A stretch of 64,000 bases of DNA from Bremerella alba. GTDB lineage: Bacteria > Planctomycetota > Planctomycetia > Pirellulales > Pirellulaceae. Where the stretch lies: positions 310,001-374,000 of the forward strand of contig NZ_JABRWO010000004.1 in assembly GCF_013618625.1 (NCBI RefSeq). Direction: 5' to 3'. Shown in pieces: positions 53,322-61,848 of this stretch (positions are counted from its first letter, which is position 1; each line of letters starts with the position of its first letter). The translations under genes were made by a program, and so were the position numbers. The notes beneath the pieces are model-generated. The model had not been told where the DNA came from. It saw only the letters and a list, made by a program, of their open reading frames with translations, and did no database searches.

Positions 53322-53822
53322 TTGCCTGAATCAATTCTTCAACAGCAGTTGAAAAAGGAACAGCCATTCGAGTCACTCGAATTGGAAACCTTTCTTAACT
53401 TGCTTCGCACGCATAATATGATCGCGGCCTCTCCTGGTCGCTTGATGAAACGGCACGGTCTATCCAGCGCGCAGTACAACATCCTTAAGATTCTCGACTC
53501 ACATCTCGGGGAAGGGGTGCCGTGCCTGGAAATCGTTCAGCAGATGGTAACCCGCGTCCCTGATATTACCCGCCTGGTCGATCGCCTGGCCGAGGCTGAA
53601 CTTGTCGAGCGCAATCGCAGCGAGAGTGACCGCCGAGTCGTGATGATTACCATCACCCCCAAAGGACGCGAACTGGTAGAAACGATTCGCCTGCCGTTAC
53701 TAGAAATTCATAAACAGAACCTCGGGCACATGACCGAAGGCGAGCTTTCGCAGCTGAATCGGCTGCTAGTGAAAGCCCGCATCCGAGCTGAAGCAACACC
53801 TTTGTGTGATGGGTCAGAATAA
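53322..53822 (+). CDS. MarR-family transcriptional regulator
   Basis: A 166-residue winged helix-turn-helix DNA-binding protein. The MarR core is visible: ASPGRLMKRHGLSSAQYNILKILDSH, then the recognition helix region IVQQMVTRVPDITRLVDRLAEAELVER, then the wing NRSESDRRVVMITITPKGRELV. The long C-terminal helix probably makes the dimer. The start is a TTG at 53322, the only start compatible with the domain; no ATG precedes it in frame. The gene lies between the exported peroxidase and asnB on the same strand. The ligand and targets cannot be read from the sequence. Confidence 0.93.
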   Translation: MPESILQQQLKKEQPFESLELETFLNLLRTHNMIAASPGRLMKRHGLSSAQYNILKILDSHLGEGVPCLEIVQQMVTRVPDITRLVDRLAEAELVERNRSESDRRVVMITITPKGRELVETIRLPLLEIHKQNLGHMTEGELSQLNRLLVKARIRAEATPLCDGSE

Positions 53823-53868
53823 ATAAAGCGAAGAGAATCAGGCGAACTAGGCAGCAAGTACAACAACC

Positions 53869-55785
53869 ATGTGTGGCATTGCCGGGGCATTTTGGATCGA
53901 TCCGCAGCACGAAGTAAGCGAGCAGGTGCTGCGCCGCATGACCGATTCGCTTGCTCATCGCGGCCCCGATGATTCTGGAATCTATCATCGCCTCCCACAT
54001 GAACATGGCCCTTACGGAACCGTCCCTGGTGTGGGCCTTGGCCATCGCCGACTTTCGATCATCGACCTATCTGGCGGCCATCAACCCCTGGCCAATGAAG
54101 ACGAGACCGTATGGACCGCGTTCAACGGCGAAATCTTTAATTTCCATTCGCTCAGAGCACGCCTGGAAGGGGCAGGGCATACCTTTCGCACGCACTGCGA
54201 TACCGAGGTGATCGTTCACCTTTTCGAAGATGAAGGCATCGACGCGTTTTCGCACTTCAATGGCATGTTCGCCATCGCCGTCTGGGATCAACGCCACCGG
54301 CGAATCGTACTGGGCCGCGATCGACTTGGACAAAAGCCGCTCTATTACTGCGTGCATGGTGACCAGCTTCTCTTCGGAAGCGAACTCAAAGCAATCCTTC
54401 AGGTACCGGGGATCTCGCGCGAGATCGACCCCGGGGCGATCGATGCCTATCTCACCTATCAGTATGTTCCCCACCCACGAACGATCTTCCAAGGGATTCG
54501 TAAGCTGCCGCCTGGTTGCTACTTAACATTTGACGGCAAGAACCTGGAAGTGGCCAGCTACTGGAACCCAGATTTCAGCCGCGAAATTTCCATCAGCTTA
54601 GACGATGCCAAGGCGGAACTCATCCGGCTGTTCACTGATTCGGTCAAGCTTCGCCTGCAAGCGGATGTGCCGCTGGGGGCGTTTCTATCGGGCGGGGTCG
54701 ATTCCTCATTGGTCGTTGCCACGATGAAACAACTCACCGATCAGCCGGTGAAAACGTTTTCGATTGGCTTCCCGCAAAAGGAATACGACGAGACCAGCTA
54801 CGCTCGGCAGGTTGCAGAACATTTGGGAACCGAACACCACGAGTTCCAGGTAACGCCTGATGCGATTGAGATGCTGCCGAAACTGATTCATCACTACGAC
54901 GAACCGTTCGCGGATAGTTCGGCCATTCCGACATGGTACGTCTCGCAAATGACACGCGAGCACGTAACTGTGGCGCTCAGCGGAGATGGTGGCGACGAAC
55001 TCTTTGCCGGCTACGATCGCTACCGGGCCGTTCGTCTGGCGGCAGCAGTTGACATGTTTGGTCCGATTGGGCGTTTCGGATCTCGACTCGGCATGAAGTT
55101 TTTACCGGCCGGTGGGCCACAGAAGTCGAAGCTGCGTCGAGCGCGACGGTTCGCCGAAGCGATCGCAATGTCGCCTGGCCGACGATACCTGGACTGGATC
55201 AGTATTTTCAACGAAACGCGTCGGGGCGAATTATACGACGACGGTTTTGTCGAACAGCTTCCCGATACGGATCCTTACGCGTTTCTTTACTCCGCCTGGC
55301 AGCGCAGCGGTAAACGAGATGCACTGACTGCGGCTTCGCTGGCCGATCTAACGACCTATCTTCCGTGCGATCTCAATACCAAGGTTGATATCGCCTCGAT
55401 GGCACACGCACTGGAATGCCGCCAGCCGTTTTTAGACTATCGCCTGGCCGAGTTCGCGATTCAATTGCCGTCGAAATGGAAATGGCGATTGGGTCGTGGA
55501 AAGTTTCTTTTAAAGCACGCATTCGGTGGCAAGTTGCCGGACGTTATTTGGAAACGGCGTAAAATGGGCTTTGGGGTGCCGCTTAACGCCTGGTTCCGAG
55601 GGCCGTTGAAAGAGCTTTTGCACGATACCCTGACCAGTGAAAAGGCGATCAGTCGCGGATATTTCCGCCAAGATGCTGTCGAGACGCTTCTGCGAGAACA
55701 CGACGAGAACCAATTCGATCATAGTGCCCGGTTATGGGCGCTTCTGGTTCTAGAACTTTGGCACCGAGAGTGGGTCGATTCTTAG
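53869..55785 (+). CDS. asnB: Asparagine synthase (glutamine-hydrolysing)
   Basis: A 638-residue AsnB-type protein. The N-terminal glutamine amidotransferase class II domain (about 1-215) begins MCGIAGAF with the nucleophile Cys2 and contains HRRLSIIDLSGGHQPLANED and FNGEIFNF. The synthase domain (about 240-638) has the pyrophosphatase motif SGGVDSS (274-280), SGDGGDELFAGYDRY and a later LECRQPFLDYRLAEFA. The ATG at 53869 is fixed by Cys2, since the initiator Met must be removed just before it. Such proteins make asparagine or, in some clusters, modify glycans and other amines; without context I favour asparagine synthesis. Its 3' end overlaps the convergent large exported gene by 4 bp. Confidence 0.96.
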   Translation: MCGIAGAFWIDPQHEVSEQVLRRMTDSLAHRGPDDSGIYHRLPHEHGPYGTVPGVGLGHRRLSIIDLSGGHQPLANEDETVWTAFNGEIFNFHSLRARLEGAGHTFRTHCDTEVIVHLFEDEGIDAFSHFNGMFAIAVWDQRHRRIVLGRDRLGQKPLYYCVHGDQLLFGSELKAILQVPGISREIDPGAIDAYLTYQYVPHPRTIFQGIRKLPPGCYLTFDGKNLEVASYWNPDFSREISISLDDAKAELIRLFTDSVKLRLQADVPLGAFLSGGVDSSLVVATMKQLTDQPVKTFSIGFPQKEYDETSYARQVAEHLGTEHHEFQVTPDAIEMLPKLIHHYDEPFADSSAIPTWYVSQMTREHVTVALSGDGGDELFAGYDRYRAVRLAAAVDMFGPIGRFGSRLGMKFLPAGGPQKSKLRRARRFAEAIAMSPGRRYLDWISIFNETRRGELYDDGFVEQLPDTDPYAFLYSAWQRSGKRDALTAASLADLTTYLPCDLNTKVDIASMAHALECRQPFLDYRLAEFAIQLPSKWKWRLGRGKFLLKHAFGGKLPDVIWKRRKMGFGVPLNAWFRGPLKELLHDTLTSEKAISRGYFRQDAVETLLREHDENQFDHSARLWALLVLELWHREWVDS

Positions 55786-58463
55786 CGGTGGTTGCGTTGC
55801 GGTTCGTCAGCGACCCGAAACAGTTTCCGCTCCTGCACTGGGACATTTTTGGGACCGAGCGATACGGCGAACCAGCCTTCATGCAGGGCCAGTTGATTGA
55901 CCTGGAACTCAGCCAAACGCGGATCGGCCTTCGCACCTTCGGGAAAGAGCGGGATCTCGTGCTTCTTCGATAGCACCTTCAAGAAGACCGCTCGCAGCGC
56001 GATTTGATCGCGGAACCCCAAGCGTTTCCCCTTTAAAAAGACGGTGCTTTCACGCACGATCTTGGTATCGTAATCGACGCTTGTCGGGCTATAGAGGGCC
56101 GATACCTCCAAGTCTTCCCAACGGTTGTCGTCGACCGTAAGCGCATCGATACGCAAGGTGAGCTGGGCCTGACCGTCTTTAAACTCGATACGAATCGGAT
56201 CGAGTTCCGAGAATTTAAACGTGACTTCAGCAGGCAGTTCTTCGTCGATTTCACTTTGTACTACCGGGAATCGCGTGCTAACTTCCCTTAGGAATTCTTT
56301 CGGCGTCAGTTCACGCCCACCCAGGCGCAGTTGGCGGATCAAGTTATTCAGACCAGACTGATGCAACTGAGCACTAAGAACACTGTCGATGGGGCTGCTA
56401 GGTCGAGGCGTATGGGCAGCCAAATGCCGAGGGCCTGCGGCACGGAAACGTCCCGAGATACTTCGGCTAGATGTATTTAAATCGACGACCGAAGGATCAA
56501 GGCCAAGGCGAACTAGCGGTTGAACGGCATCGACATACAGTTTGTCTTGCCATTGTTGAACTTTGTCGTTGAGTTGTTCGTTTAACTGGGATTCGGCCTG
56601 ACGGCGAACTTTACGTTCGACCTCCGCTTCTGCGGCATATTTCTTTTCTTCCGTTTGGCCTCGTGCGACGCTGCGAACGAGCGAACCAATCAACGGAATT
56701 CCATCGTAGTCGCTTTCCAAATTATCGACACTGGTGGTCGTGTCGGCTCGAGCAACCGCCGGAGAAACCCAAAACCCTTTCGGATTGACTACCACTTGTT
56801 TGGCCGCGTGGTATCGCGATCGCCCACGATTGAAGATCTTTACCGGGCCGCTATGACTGGTCGTTTGACTATCGACGTTGCCCAGTACTTCTAACTGAAC
56901 ACGCCACTGCTGATTGTCAGGTACAGGACGCACGTGCAATCGAGTCACACTACGACTACGGCCTAGCACACGTGCTCCGAGGATGAAGTCATCCACCGGC
57001 GCTTCATCCGGCTGAAGCTCCGGCATAAAGGCCTGCATAAACGGTTGGGTGACTTCAAACCGTGCGTTCGCATTGCGGTAGGTGTGGTCGATTAACTGGC
57101 CGAAATCGACGATAGGCTGCTGGGCATGATGCTGCAGGATGTCGGCTTCCATCGCTAGTTGCTTCGCGTCGGCGGCCGACTGCTCTTGTTCGTATCGTTC
57201 AACAGCTGCGAGTGTTTTCTCGGGATTGAAGTTGATTCCCAGCCATGGACGCAGCGAATTGGCCAAGCTTACAAAGGGTGCCTGACCGAGAAGCTGCTGC
57301 TGGGCTTCATCGAATTCACTCCCTTCCAGTCTGGCCAGAACCTGACTGGCAACTTCCTGCATTTGTTGAGCAGAAGCGTTCGATTCCATCGCGTGGCGGA
57401 GCTGTTTAAAACGCAGGTAGTCGCTCCAGCTGAGAAGCTGACCACCGTCACGCAGGATTGCTTCAGAATCATCGAGGTGCTGCTGCATGTTCCCCAGAGA
57501 TGTGGGGGATGCACTCAACTGAATACCGCTGTGGATAATGTTGTGCGCCGCGTTCCACAGATCGATCCGCCGCAATAGGGCGTAGTAGGTCTGGGTAATG
57601 TCGGTCCGTTGCCATCCGAAGTCAAGGCTATCGACCATGGCGACTGCTTCGCTGGTGACTTCCGCCAAGTCTTTGAGGTGCTGCGAAGCAGCAGAGGTCC
57701 CGATGGTCGATTCTTCGCGTAGCTTCTGAAGCGTCGTGCGTAGGTCGTTCGCCCAGGTTTTTGTCTCTGGATACTCGTCTAAACGTTTGAGCATCGCATC
57801 GAGGTGTGGTGTTTTAGGCCAGCGAAAGGTGACCGGTCGAGCGGCATCATCTGGTGGCAGAACCTTCGGCGGTTCGATGGATGGAAGCACATCGGCCGCA
57901 CTTTCTGGCTCGTCTCCTACGCGGTATAGATTGTCACGGTTGCGCGTGTCTGGCCGGTATGCGACCAGCGGCATTCGCTCGAGGGACGGAAGCTGGCTGG
58001 CGACCGGCAATTCAATGGTAGGATCTCGCCATGGGCTGACTTCGACCGGGGGAAGCGTCTCGGTGGCTAGCGGAGCCATCAACGTTTCCGCTGGCGCGGT
58101 CAGCGGCTGCGTGATATCGTTGAAATCTGGTTCGTGCGGAGATTCAACCGGTAGAAGCATATCGCGGATCTTCTCGACCGCTTTGGGGAATTGCTGATGC
58201 AATTGCCGTAAGTCTGGCAGGCCAAATGCAGGTCCGGCAGATCGATCGGCTGCGACAGGATTTGCCTGTTTCGGTCGAACCTGCTCCAGCGGTTGGAATT
58301 GCTTCTTCGCCGGCGGTTCCAACTCCATCTCGAAAAGAGCCGAATCGTCGAACGCCGAACGCGATTCCGGCTCCGGTGGCGCAGCGAATAGAAATGACGC
58401 CTGACCGAAGATAGTCAGGTGCACCAGTACGAACCAAACGCGAGTTTGCAATTTGGTTACCAT
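55782..58463 (-). CDS. Large exported protein of unknown function
   Basis: An 893-residue protein with an N-terminal signal peptide (VTKLQTRVWFVLVHLTIFGQASFLFAA). After a proline-rich region (about 30-170) come helical segments at about 200-440 (DAMLKRLDEYPETKTWANDL). A C-terminal half follows with blocks VLGRSRSVTRLHVRPVPDNQQWRVQLEVLG, KIFNRGRSRYHAAKQV and a late LDPIRIEFKDGQAQLTLRIDALTVDDNRWEDLEV. I do not recognise the family, but it has the look of a planctomycete envelope protein. I chose the ATG at 58463, preceded by AAGG; a TTG at 58487 is also in frame. The gene is convergent with asnB, overlapping its last 4 bp, and 179 bp downstream of rsmD on the same strand. Confidence 0.78.
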   Translation of the reverse strand: MVTKLQTRVWFVLVHLTIFGQASFLFAAPPEPESRSAFDDSALFEMELEPPAKKQFQPLEQVRPKQANPVAADRSAGPAFGLPDLRQLHQQFPKAVEKIRDMLLPVESPHEPDFNDITQPLTAPAETLMAPLATETLPPVEVSPWRDPTIELPVASQLPSLERMPLVAYRPDTRNRDNLYRVGDEPESAADVLPSIEPPKVLPPDDAARPVTFRWPKTPHLDAMLKRLDEYPETKTWANDLRTTLQKLREESTIGTSAASQHLKDLAEVTSEAVAMVDSLDFGWQRTDITQTYYALLRRIDLWNAAHNIIHSGIQLSASPTSLGNMQQHLDDSEAILRDGGQLLSWSDYLRFKQLRHAMESNASAQQMQEVASQVLARLEGSEFDEAQQQLLGQAPFVSLANSLRPWLGINFNPEKTLAAVERYEQEQSAADAKQLAMEADILQHHAQQPIVDFGQLIDHTYRNANARFEVTQPFMQAFMPELQPDEAPVDDFILGARVLGRSRSVTRLHVRPVPDNQQWRVQLEVLGNVDSQTTSHSGPVKIFNRGRSRYHAAKQVVVNPKGFWVSPAVARADTTTSVDNLESDYDGIPLIGSLVRSVARGQTEEKKYAAEAEVERKVRRQAESQLNEQLNDKVQQWQDKLYVDAVQPLVRLGLDPSVVDLNTSSRSISGRFRAAGPRHLAAHTPRPSSPIDSVLSAQLHQSGLNNLIRQLRLGGRELTPKEFLREVSTRFPVVQSEIDEELPAEVTFKFSELDPIRIEFKDGQAQLTLRIDALTVDDNRWEDLEVSALYSPTSVDYDTKIVRESTVFLKGKRLGFRDQIALRAVFLKVLSKKHEIPLFPEGAKADPRLAEFQVNQLALHEGWFAVSLGPKNVPVQERKLFRVADEPQRNHR

Positions 58464-58642
58464 CCGCCTTGTGATCGTCACGCTCAAGGAGTTATGCCGG
58501 GGGTCTTAGGTAGGCAGCAATTCCGCAACAAGCCGTCTCTCCCCTACATCGGTCATAACCAGGGCAGAACTGTACTTCAGAAAAGAAAGATGCAGTGCTA
58601 GCTAAGCATAAGCGGCAAAAAGAACTCCCAATGGGTGGTTTG

Positions 58643-59296
58643 CTATGACGATTCTTCGTCTGCAGGCAGTCGATAGATGCCGACATGAGCAGGCGAGTAG
58701 ACCCGCACGTCCCAGTTTTCGGCGTCAGGAAGATTAGCAGCTTTGAACTGGTCGTCAAACTCTACGATCAAGATGCTTTCCGGTGGTGCGACTTCAAGCA
58801 GAGTGTTCATCTGCTTTTCCATCTCTTCCCATCGTGAGACAAAGAAATCGTACGGCGGACAGATGAATACCACCCACGGCGTGCGTGCGACCTTATCCAA
58901 CTCTTTTTTGACCCACAAAAACGAGTTGTGGGCATAGATTATTATCAGATCGTTAATTTCAAGCGATTCGGCATTGCTGCGGATCAGCTTCGAGGTCGGA
59001 ACATGGCGTTCAATTAGGTGAGCTTCGATTGCTCCCCGGCTGATCGCTTCCAACCCCAATGCTCCGGTCCCGGAAAAAAGGTCAATCGCGATCTTACCTT
59101 TGATTGGGGGGCCGATCAGATTAAAAACGGCCTCACGAACGCGTTCCTTCATGGGCCGGGTGCGCGTGTCGCCCGAGTATTCGATCCGCTTGTTCTTAAG
59201 CTGGCCGCCAATGATTCGCATCGGGGCGTCAACAGCTGGCGGTTGCGCAGAGGCACCGCGAGCGGGTTTCTTTTTCACGGGGCGACGTTTGGCCAT
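58643..59296 (-). CDS. rsmD: 16S rRNA (guanine-966-N2)-methyltransferase RsmD-like
   Basis: The 217-residue protein matches RsmD, which methylates G966 of 16S rRNA. It has MRIIGGQLKNKRIEY near 26, TRPMKERVREAVFNLI, and the SAM-binding motif I IDLFSGTGALGLEAISRGA (about 71-89), then LIERHVPTSKLIRSN. The active-site motif, DPPY in RsmD, is CPPY here (146-149). A basic N-terminal extension (AKRRPVKKKPARGASAQPP) precedes the core. The ATG at 59296 has the basic extension; a frame to 59326 adds 10 residues. The altered aspartate may reduce or change activity, so the annotation is RsmD-like with that caution. Confidence 0.9.
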   Translation of the reverse strand: MAKRRPVKKKPARGASAQPPAVDAPMRIIGGQLKNKRIEYSGDTRTRPMKERVREAVFNLIGPPIKGKIAIDLFSGTGALGLEAISRGAIEAHLIERHVPTSKLIRSNAESLEINDLIIIYAHNSFLWVKKELDKVARTPWVVFICPPYDFFVSRWEEMEKQMNTLLEVAPPESILIVEFDDQFKAANLPDAENWDVRVYSPAHVGIYRLPADEESS

Positions 59297-59391
59297 GGAT
59301 GTCCGGTCGATCGAGGTTAAAACCACAGAGTCTGTAGGCGTTTATGGTAGCATGCAGCATGGAACTGCGCACCCCCACCTGAGACTCTTAA

Positions 59392-59610
59392 ATGAATGAC
59401 GAACAACGTGCTGCCATCGAAAAGTGGCGAAAACGGCAGATCTATTGCGTCGCCGTTGGCAATCTATCGGCAATCCTCTTTCTAATGGGAATTGCTTTAG
59501 GAAGTAATGTTATCCTGGGAATTGGCTGCGTGGCGTTTCTCGTCTGCTTAGGTGGAATTTTGGTGGGGGGGTATCTCGCCTCCCGGGCGGCGAATTCGCC
59601 CTCGTCGTAA
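59392..59610 (+). CDS. Hypothetical small two-helix membrane protein
   Basis: A 72-residue protein with a helical start (NDEQRAAIEKWRKRQ) and two predicted transmembrane helices at about 18-36 and 42-60 (VAVGNLSAILFLMGIALG and LGIGCVAFLVCLGGILVGG). No motif is recognisable, and the ribosome site is weak. The gene is supported by the protein-like composition and hydrophobic pattern only. It lies 95 bp after the rsmD start, divergent from it. Confidence 0.6.
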   Translation: MNDEQRAAIEKWRKRQIYCVAVGNLSAILFLMGIALGSNVILGIGCVAFLVCLGGILVGGYLASRAANSPSS

Positions 59611-59688
59611 ACGCTTGCACCAGACCGCAAAACGCGTGAAAATAGAGCCGATGCTTTTTCAGTCTTTCTCCTCCTAGGCGGTTTCCTC

Positions 59689-60255
59689 ATGTTGCGATTC
59701 GCAATCTGTCTTTCGCTAACGTTCCTTCTGATTGGCTGCGCCGAACCCATCGCTGATCTGGACAAACCAAACGTAGCCAGTAACGACTCGGTGCCTGAAG
59801 CAGCCACTTCAGAAGTTCCTACCGAGGGAGCACCGGCGGATAGCAAGCCACCGATGCAGGAGAAACCGCCTGCTGAACCAGCACCGGCACCGAAGCCCAA
59901 GAAGGGACTTATTCATCAAACGACCGATGAAGTGGTCGATGCGAAAGAATGGCTGCAAAAGCAGAGCATTGAGGCCCGCGATGGCAAAATTGAAGGAGTC
60001 GACCCGTTCAGCCAGGCAGCCTCAGGCTATTTCACGCTGGCTGCCAAAGCGAGCACGCTAGGTCTTCAACAGGCCGTCCAGCATCACAGGGCACTCAACG
60101 ACAAATACCCGACCTACGATGAGTTCATGAAAATGATGCGTGACCACCGCATCGAATTCGCAAAGCTTCGCTGGTACGAAATTTATGGTTACAACGAAGA
60201 CACCGGCAAAATCCTCGTGCTGGTCGATACGGTCGCTAAAGAGGAAGGACCGTAG
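59689..60255 (+). CDS. Hypothetical lipoprotein
   Basis: A 188-residue predicted lipoprotein with signal MLRFAICLSLTFLLIGC, lipobox LIGC, acylated Cys17. The next 60 residues are Pro/Ala/Glu-rich (PPMQEKPPAEPAPAPKPKKG), a likely periplasmic spacer. The C-terminal domain (about 75-188) is helical then stranded, with AKEWLQKQSIEARDGK, AVQHHRALNDKYPTYDEFMKMM and WYEIYGYNEDTGKILVLVD. I do not recognise the family. AGGCGG precedes the ATG. Confidence 0.78.
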   Translation: MLRFAICLSLTFLLIGCAEPIADLDKPNVASNDSVPEAATSEVPTEGAPADSKPPMQEKPPAEPAPAPKPKKGLIHQTTDEVVDAKEWLQKQSIEARDGKIEGVDPFSQAASGYFTLAAKASTLGLQQAVQHHRALNDKYPTYDEFMKMMRDHRIEFAKLRWYEIYGYNEDTGKILVLVDTVAKEEGP

Positions 60256-60580
60256 GCTCGAATAGCCAATAACACGACACGATCGCGTTGAAACATTCTC
60301 TTTCTATGTGACCACCTGCGTTCTCACTGCAGTACGCTAGACTACAAGCGAATCGCTATTCACTGTGATTCGCGTCCTCTGCAGGCAGCCTCTCGACGAC
60401 GCCTCTGCCTAAAAGTTGCCAATTCTTTCTGCAAATGTGTGATTTGTGAACTAGGTTTTCAATAGCAACCTATCTCGATCTTCTGATGCATTGAATTAGA
60501 AGCGGCGGGCGATGTTGCTACGAAACCTAATCTATCGCACTATTTCGCGGCATTCCCGCACCCTAGGAGAGGCCCTCGCC
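60256..60580. other. Intergenic region before Tad-type genes
   Basis: These 325 bases separate the lipoprotein gene from the first Tad-type gene. I see no gene or strong hairpin. An in-frame ATG for the first Tad gene lies at 60512 and a better one at 60581. The likely Tad promoter is here, but I cannot place its elements. Confidence 0.45.
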
Positions 60581-61087
60581 ATGTGGCGAAAGCGTCGTAA
60601 TTCGCGTCAAGTATCTCTTTTTTCGCACAATCAAAGTGGGAAAAGAACCGGCGCTACGATTGTGGAAACCGCACTCGTGATGCCGGTATTTTTCATGTTC
60701 GTCTTTGCCATCATCGAATTTGGCCATGCCACGATGATCAACAACGTTCTGAACAATGCCACCCGTACGGCGGCTCGATGGGGCTCGGCTACCGGGGCAA
60801 CGACTCGCGAAGTGGAACAATACGCAAGAGACCGGATGGGCGGAGCGGTCGATCCATCGATGGTAACCATTCTGATCAAAGACGCCAGCCAATTTGATAA
60901 CGGCGGCGATGCTCCGATAACAAGCGAAGACTTCCAAACGATGCCTGATATTGAACTCGAAGACGCCGAACCGCGGCAGATGTTCATGGTTCGCGCCTCG
61001 ATACCATACGGCAATGTATCCCTGATTCCCCATCCCTGGCTGGGCGGTGTATTGCTGAGCGGCGAGACGTTTACTCGGCACGAATAG
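60581..61087 (+). CDS. TadE-like pseudopilin
   Basis: A 168-residue protein with a TadE-type architecture: a short basic start, then a single transmembrane helix in the context GATIVETALVMPVFFMFVFAIIEF, and an extracytoplasmic domain. In Tad (Flp pilus) systems such proteins are minor pseudopilins. I chose the ATG at 60581, preceded by AGGAG; the frame extends to 60512. It is the first of three such genes, but the secretion ATPase, platform proteins and Flp pilin are not in the window, so the machinery is encoded elsewhere or absent. Confidence 0.85.
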   Translation: MWRKRRNSRQVSLFSHNQSGKRTGATIVETALVMPVFFMFVFAIIEFGHATMINNVLNNATRTAARWGSATGATTREVEQYARDRMGGAVDPSMVTILIKDASQFDNGGDAPITSEDFQTMPDIELEDAEPRQMFMVRASIPYGNVSLIPHPWLGGVLLSGETFTRHE

Positions 61088-61111
61088 CCAAGTACGCGTC
61101 CGGCCAACTCA

Positions 61112-61216
61112 CGCCTTGTCCTTTGCCCCTTTGGGAAGAGGGTTAGGACGAGATTCAAGCCAGGTACCCGCTTTCAATCTCTCACCCTTTCTCATGGGAA
61201 GGGAGAGAGGGCAAGA
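61112..61216. repeat. Intergenic palindromic element between Tad genes
   Basis: The stretch contains GCCCCTTTGGGAAGAGGG near its left end and CTCTCACCCTTTCTC followed by GGGAAGGGAGAGAG at its right, which can form nested stems. The pattern resembles the mobile REP-like elements often found between bacterial genes. Only this copy is clear in the window, and its identity is tentative. Confidence 0.35.
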
Positions 61217-61272
61217 CAAAGCAACTTATGCACTCTTGTGCTTTTATAAATTCCTTTTCCCAACGAAGTGCC

Positions 61273-61755
61273 ATGAACCTCTTTCATCGACGAAGTGCAC
61301 GGAACAACCGCCGCGCGACCGCAACGGTGGAGTTTGCCGTGATCGCGCCGGTTTTCTTAATGCTCATTTTAGGGATGCTGGAAGCCAGCCGTATGTTTGA
61401 AACGTATGGCCAGCTGGCACAAGTTGCCCGCGACGGGGGACGTCTGGGAGCGATGGATCGTGCTGATTGGGTAGCTAGTGGAATCAGGACGAATGACAAA
61501 ATTATCTCCGACATTCGTAACAGCCTGGAAGCATCCGGATACGATCCGGATGAGCTTGAAATTTCTATCGAACCTGCCGGCAGGCCGGGAGAAGGTTTTA
61601 ACTTAGACGATCCTATTAACGATCTTGAATTGTTTCAGGTACGTATCGCTTTGCCAATGTCTCAAATAGCTGCGATGCCGGTACCCGACAACTTGGACTA
61701 CGACCTTTCGACGGCTGTCATCTTCCGTAATACAAAGTCCACGATCGTACAGTAG
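61273..61755 (+). CDS. TadE/TadF-like pseudopilin
   Basis: A 160-residue protein with the TadE-type layout: MNLFHRRSARNNRR, then a transmembrane helix in ATATVEFAVIAPVFLMLILGMLEAS, then an extracytoplasmic domain with DGGRLGAMDRADWVAS and NDLELFQVRIALPMSQIAAMPVPDNLD. I chose the ATG at 61273; a longer frame begins at 61228. It is one of three consecutive Tad-type genes on the same strand and probably helps assemble a Flp-type pilus or related surface structure; this is inference from family layout. Confidence 0.85.
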   Translation: MNLFHRRSARNNRRATATVEFAVIAPVFLMLILGMLEASRMFETYGQLAQVARDGGRLGAMDRADWVASGIRTNDKIISDIRNSLEASGYDPDELEISIEPAGRPGEGFNLDDPINDLELFQVRIALPMSQIAAMPVPDNLDYDLSTAVIFRNTKSTIVQ

Positions 61756-61848
61756 TCCCCCCTCTTATCGTCTTCGTTGCACCATTTTAGTACCTGGTTG
61801 GCACTCGGCTAACAGCACTCCCTAACAGGTTCAGAGAGAAAAATATCT

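Noticed and set aside
61112-61216. Insertion sequence or MITE
   Set aside because: There is no target-site duplication that I can see and no second copy in the window; only a palindromic element is supported.
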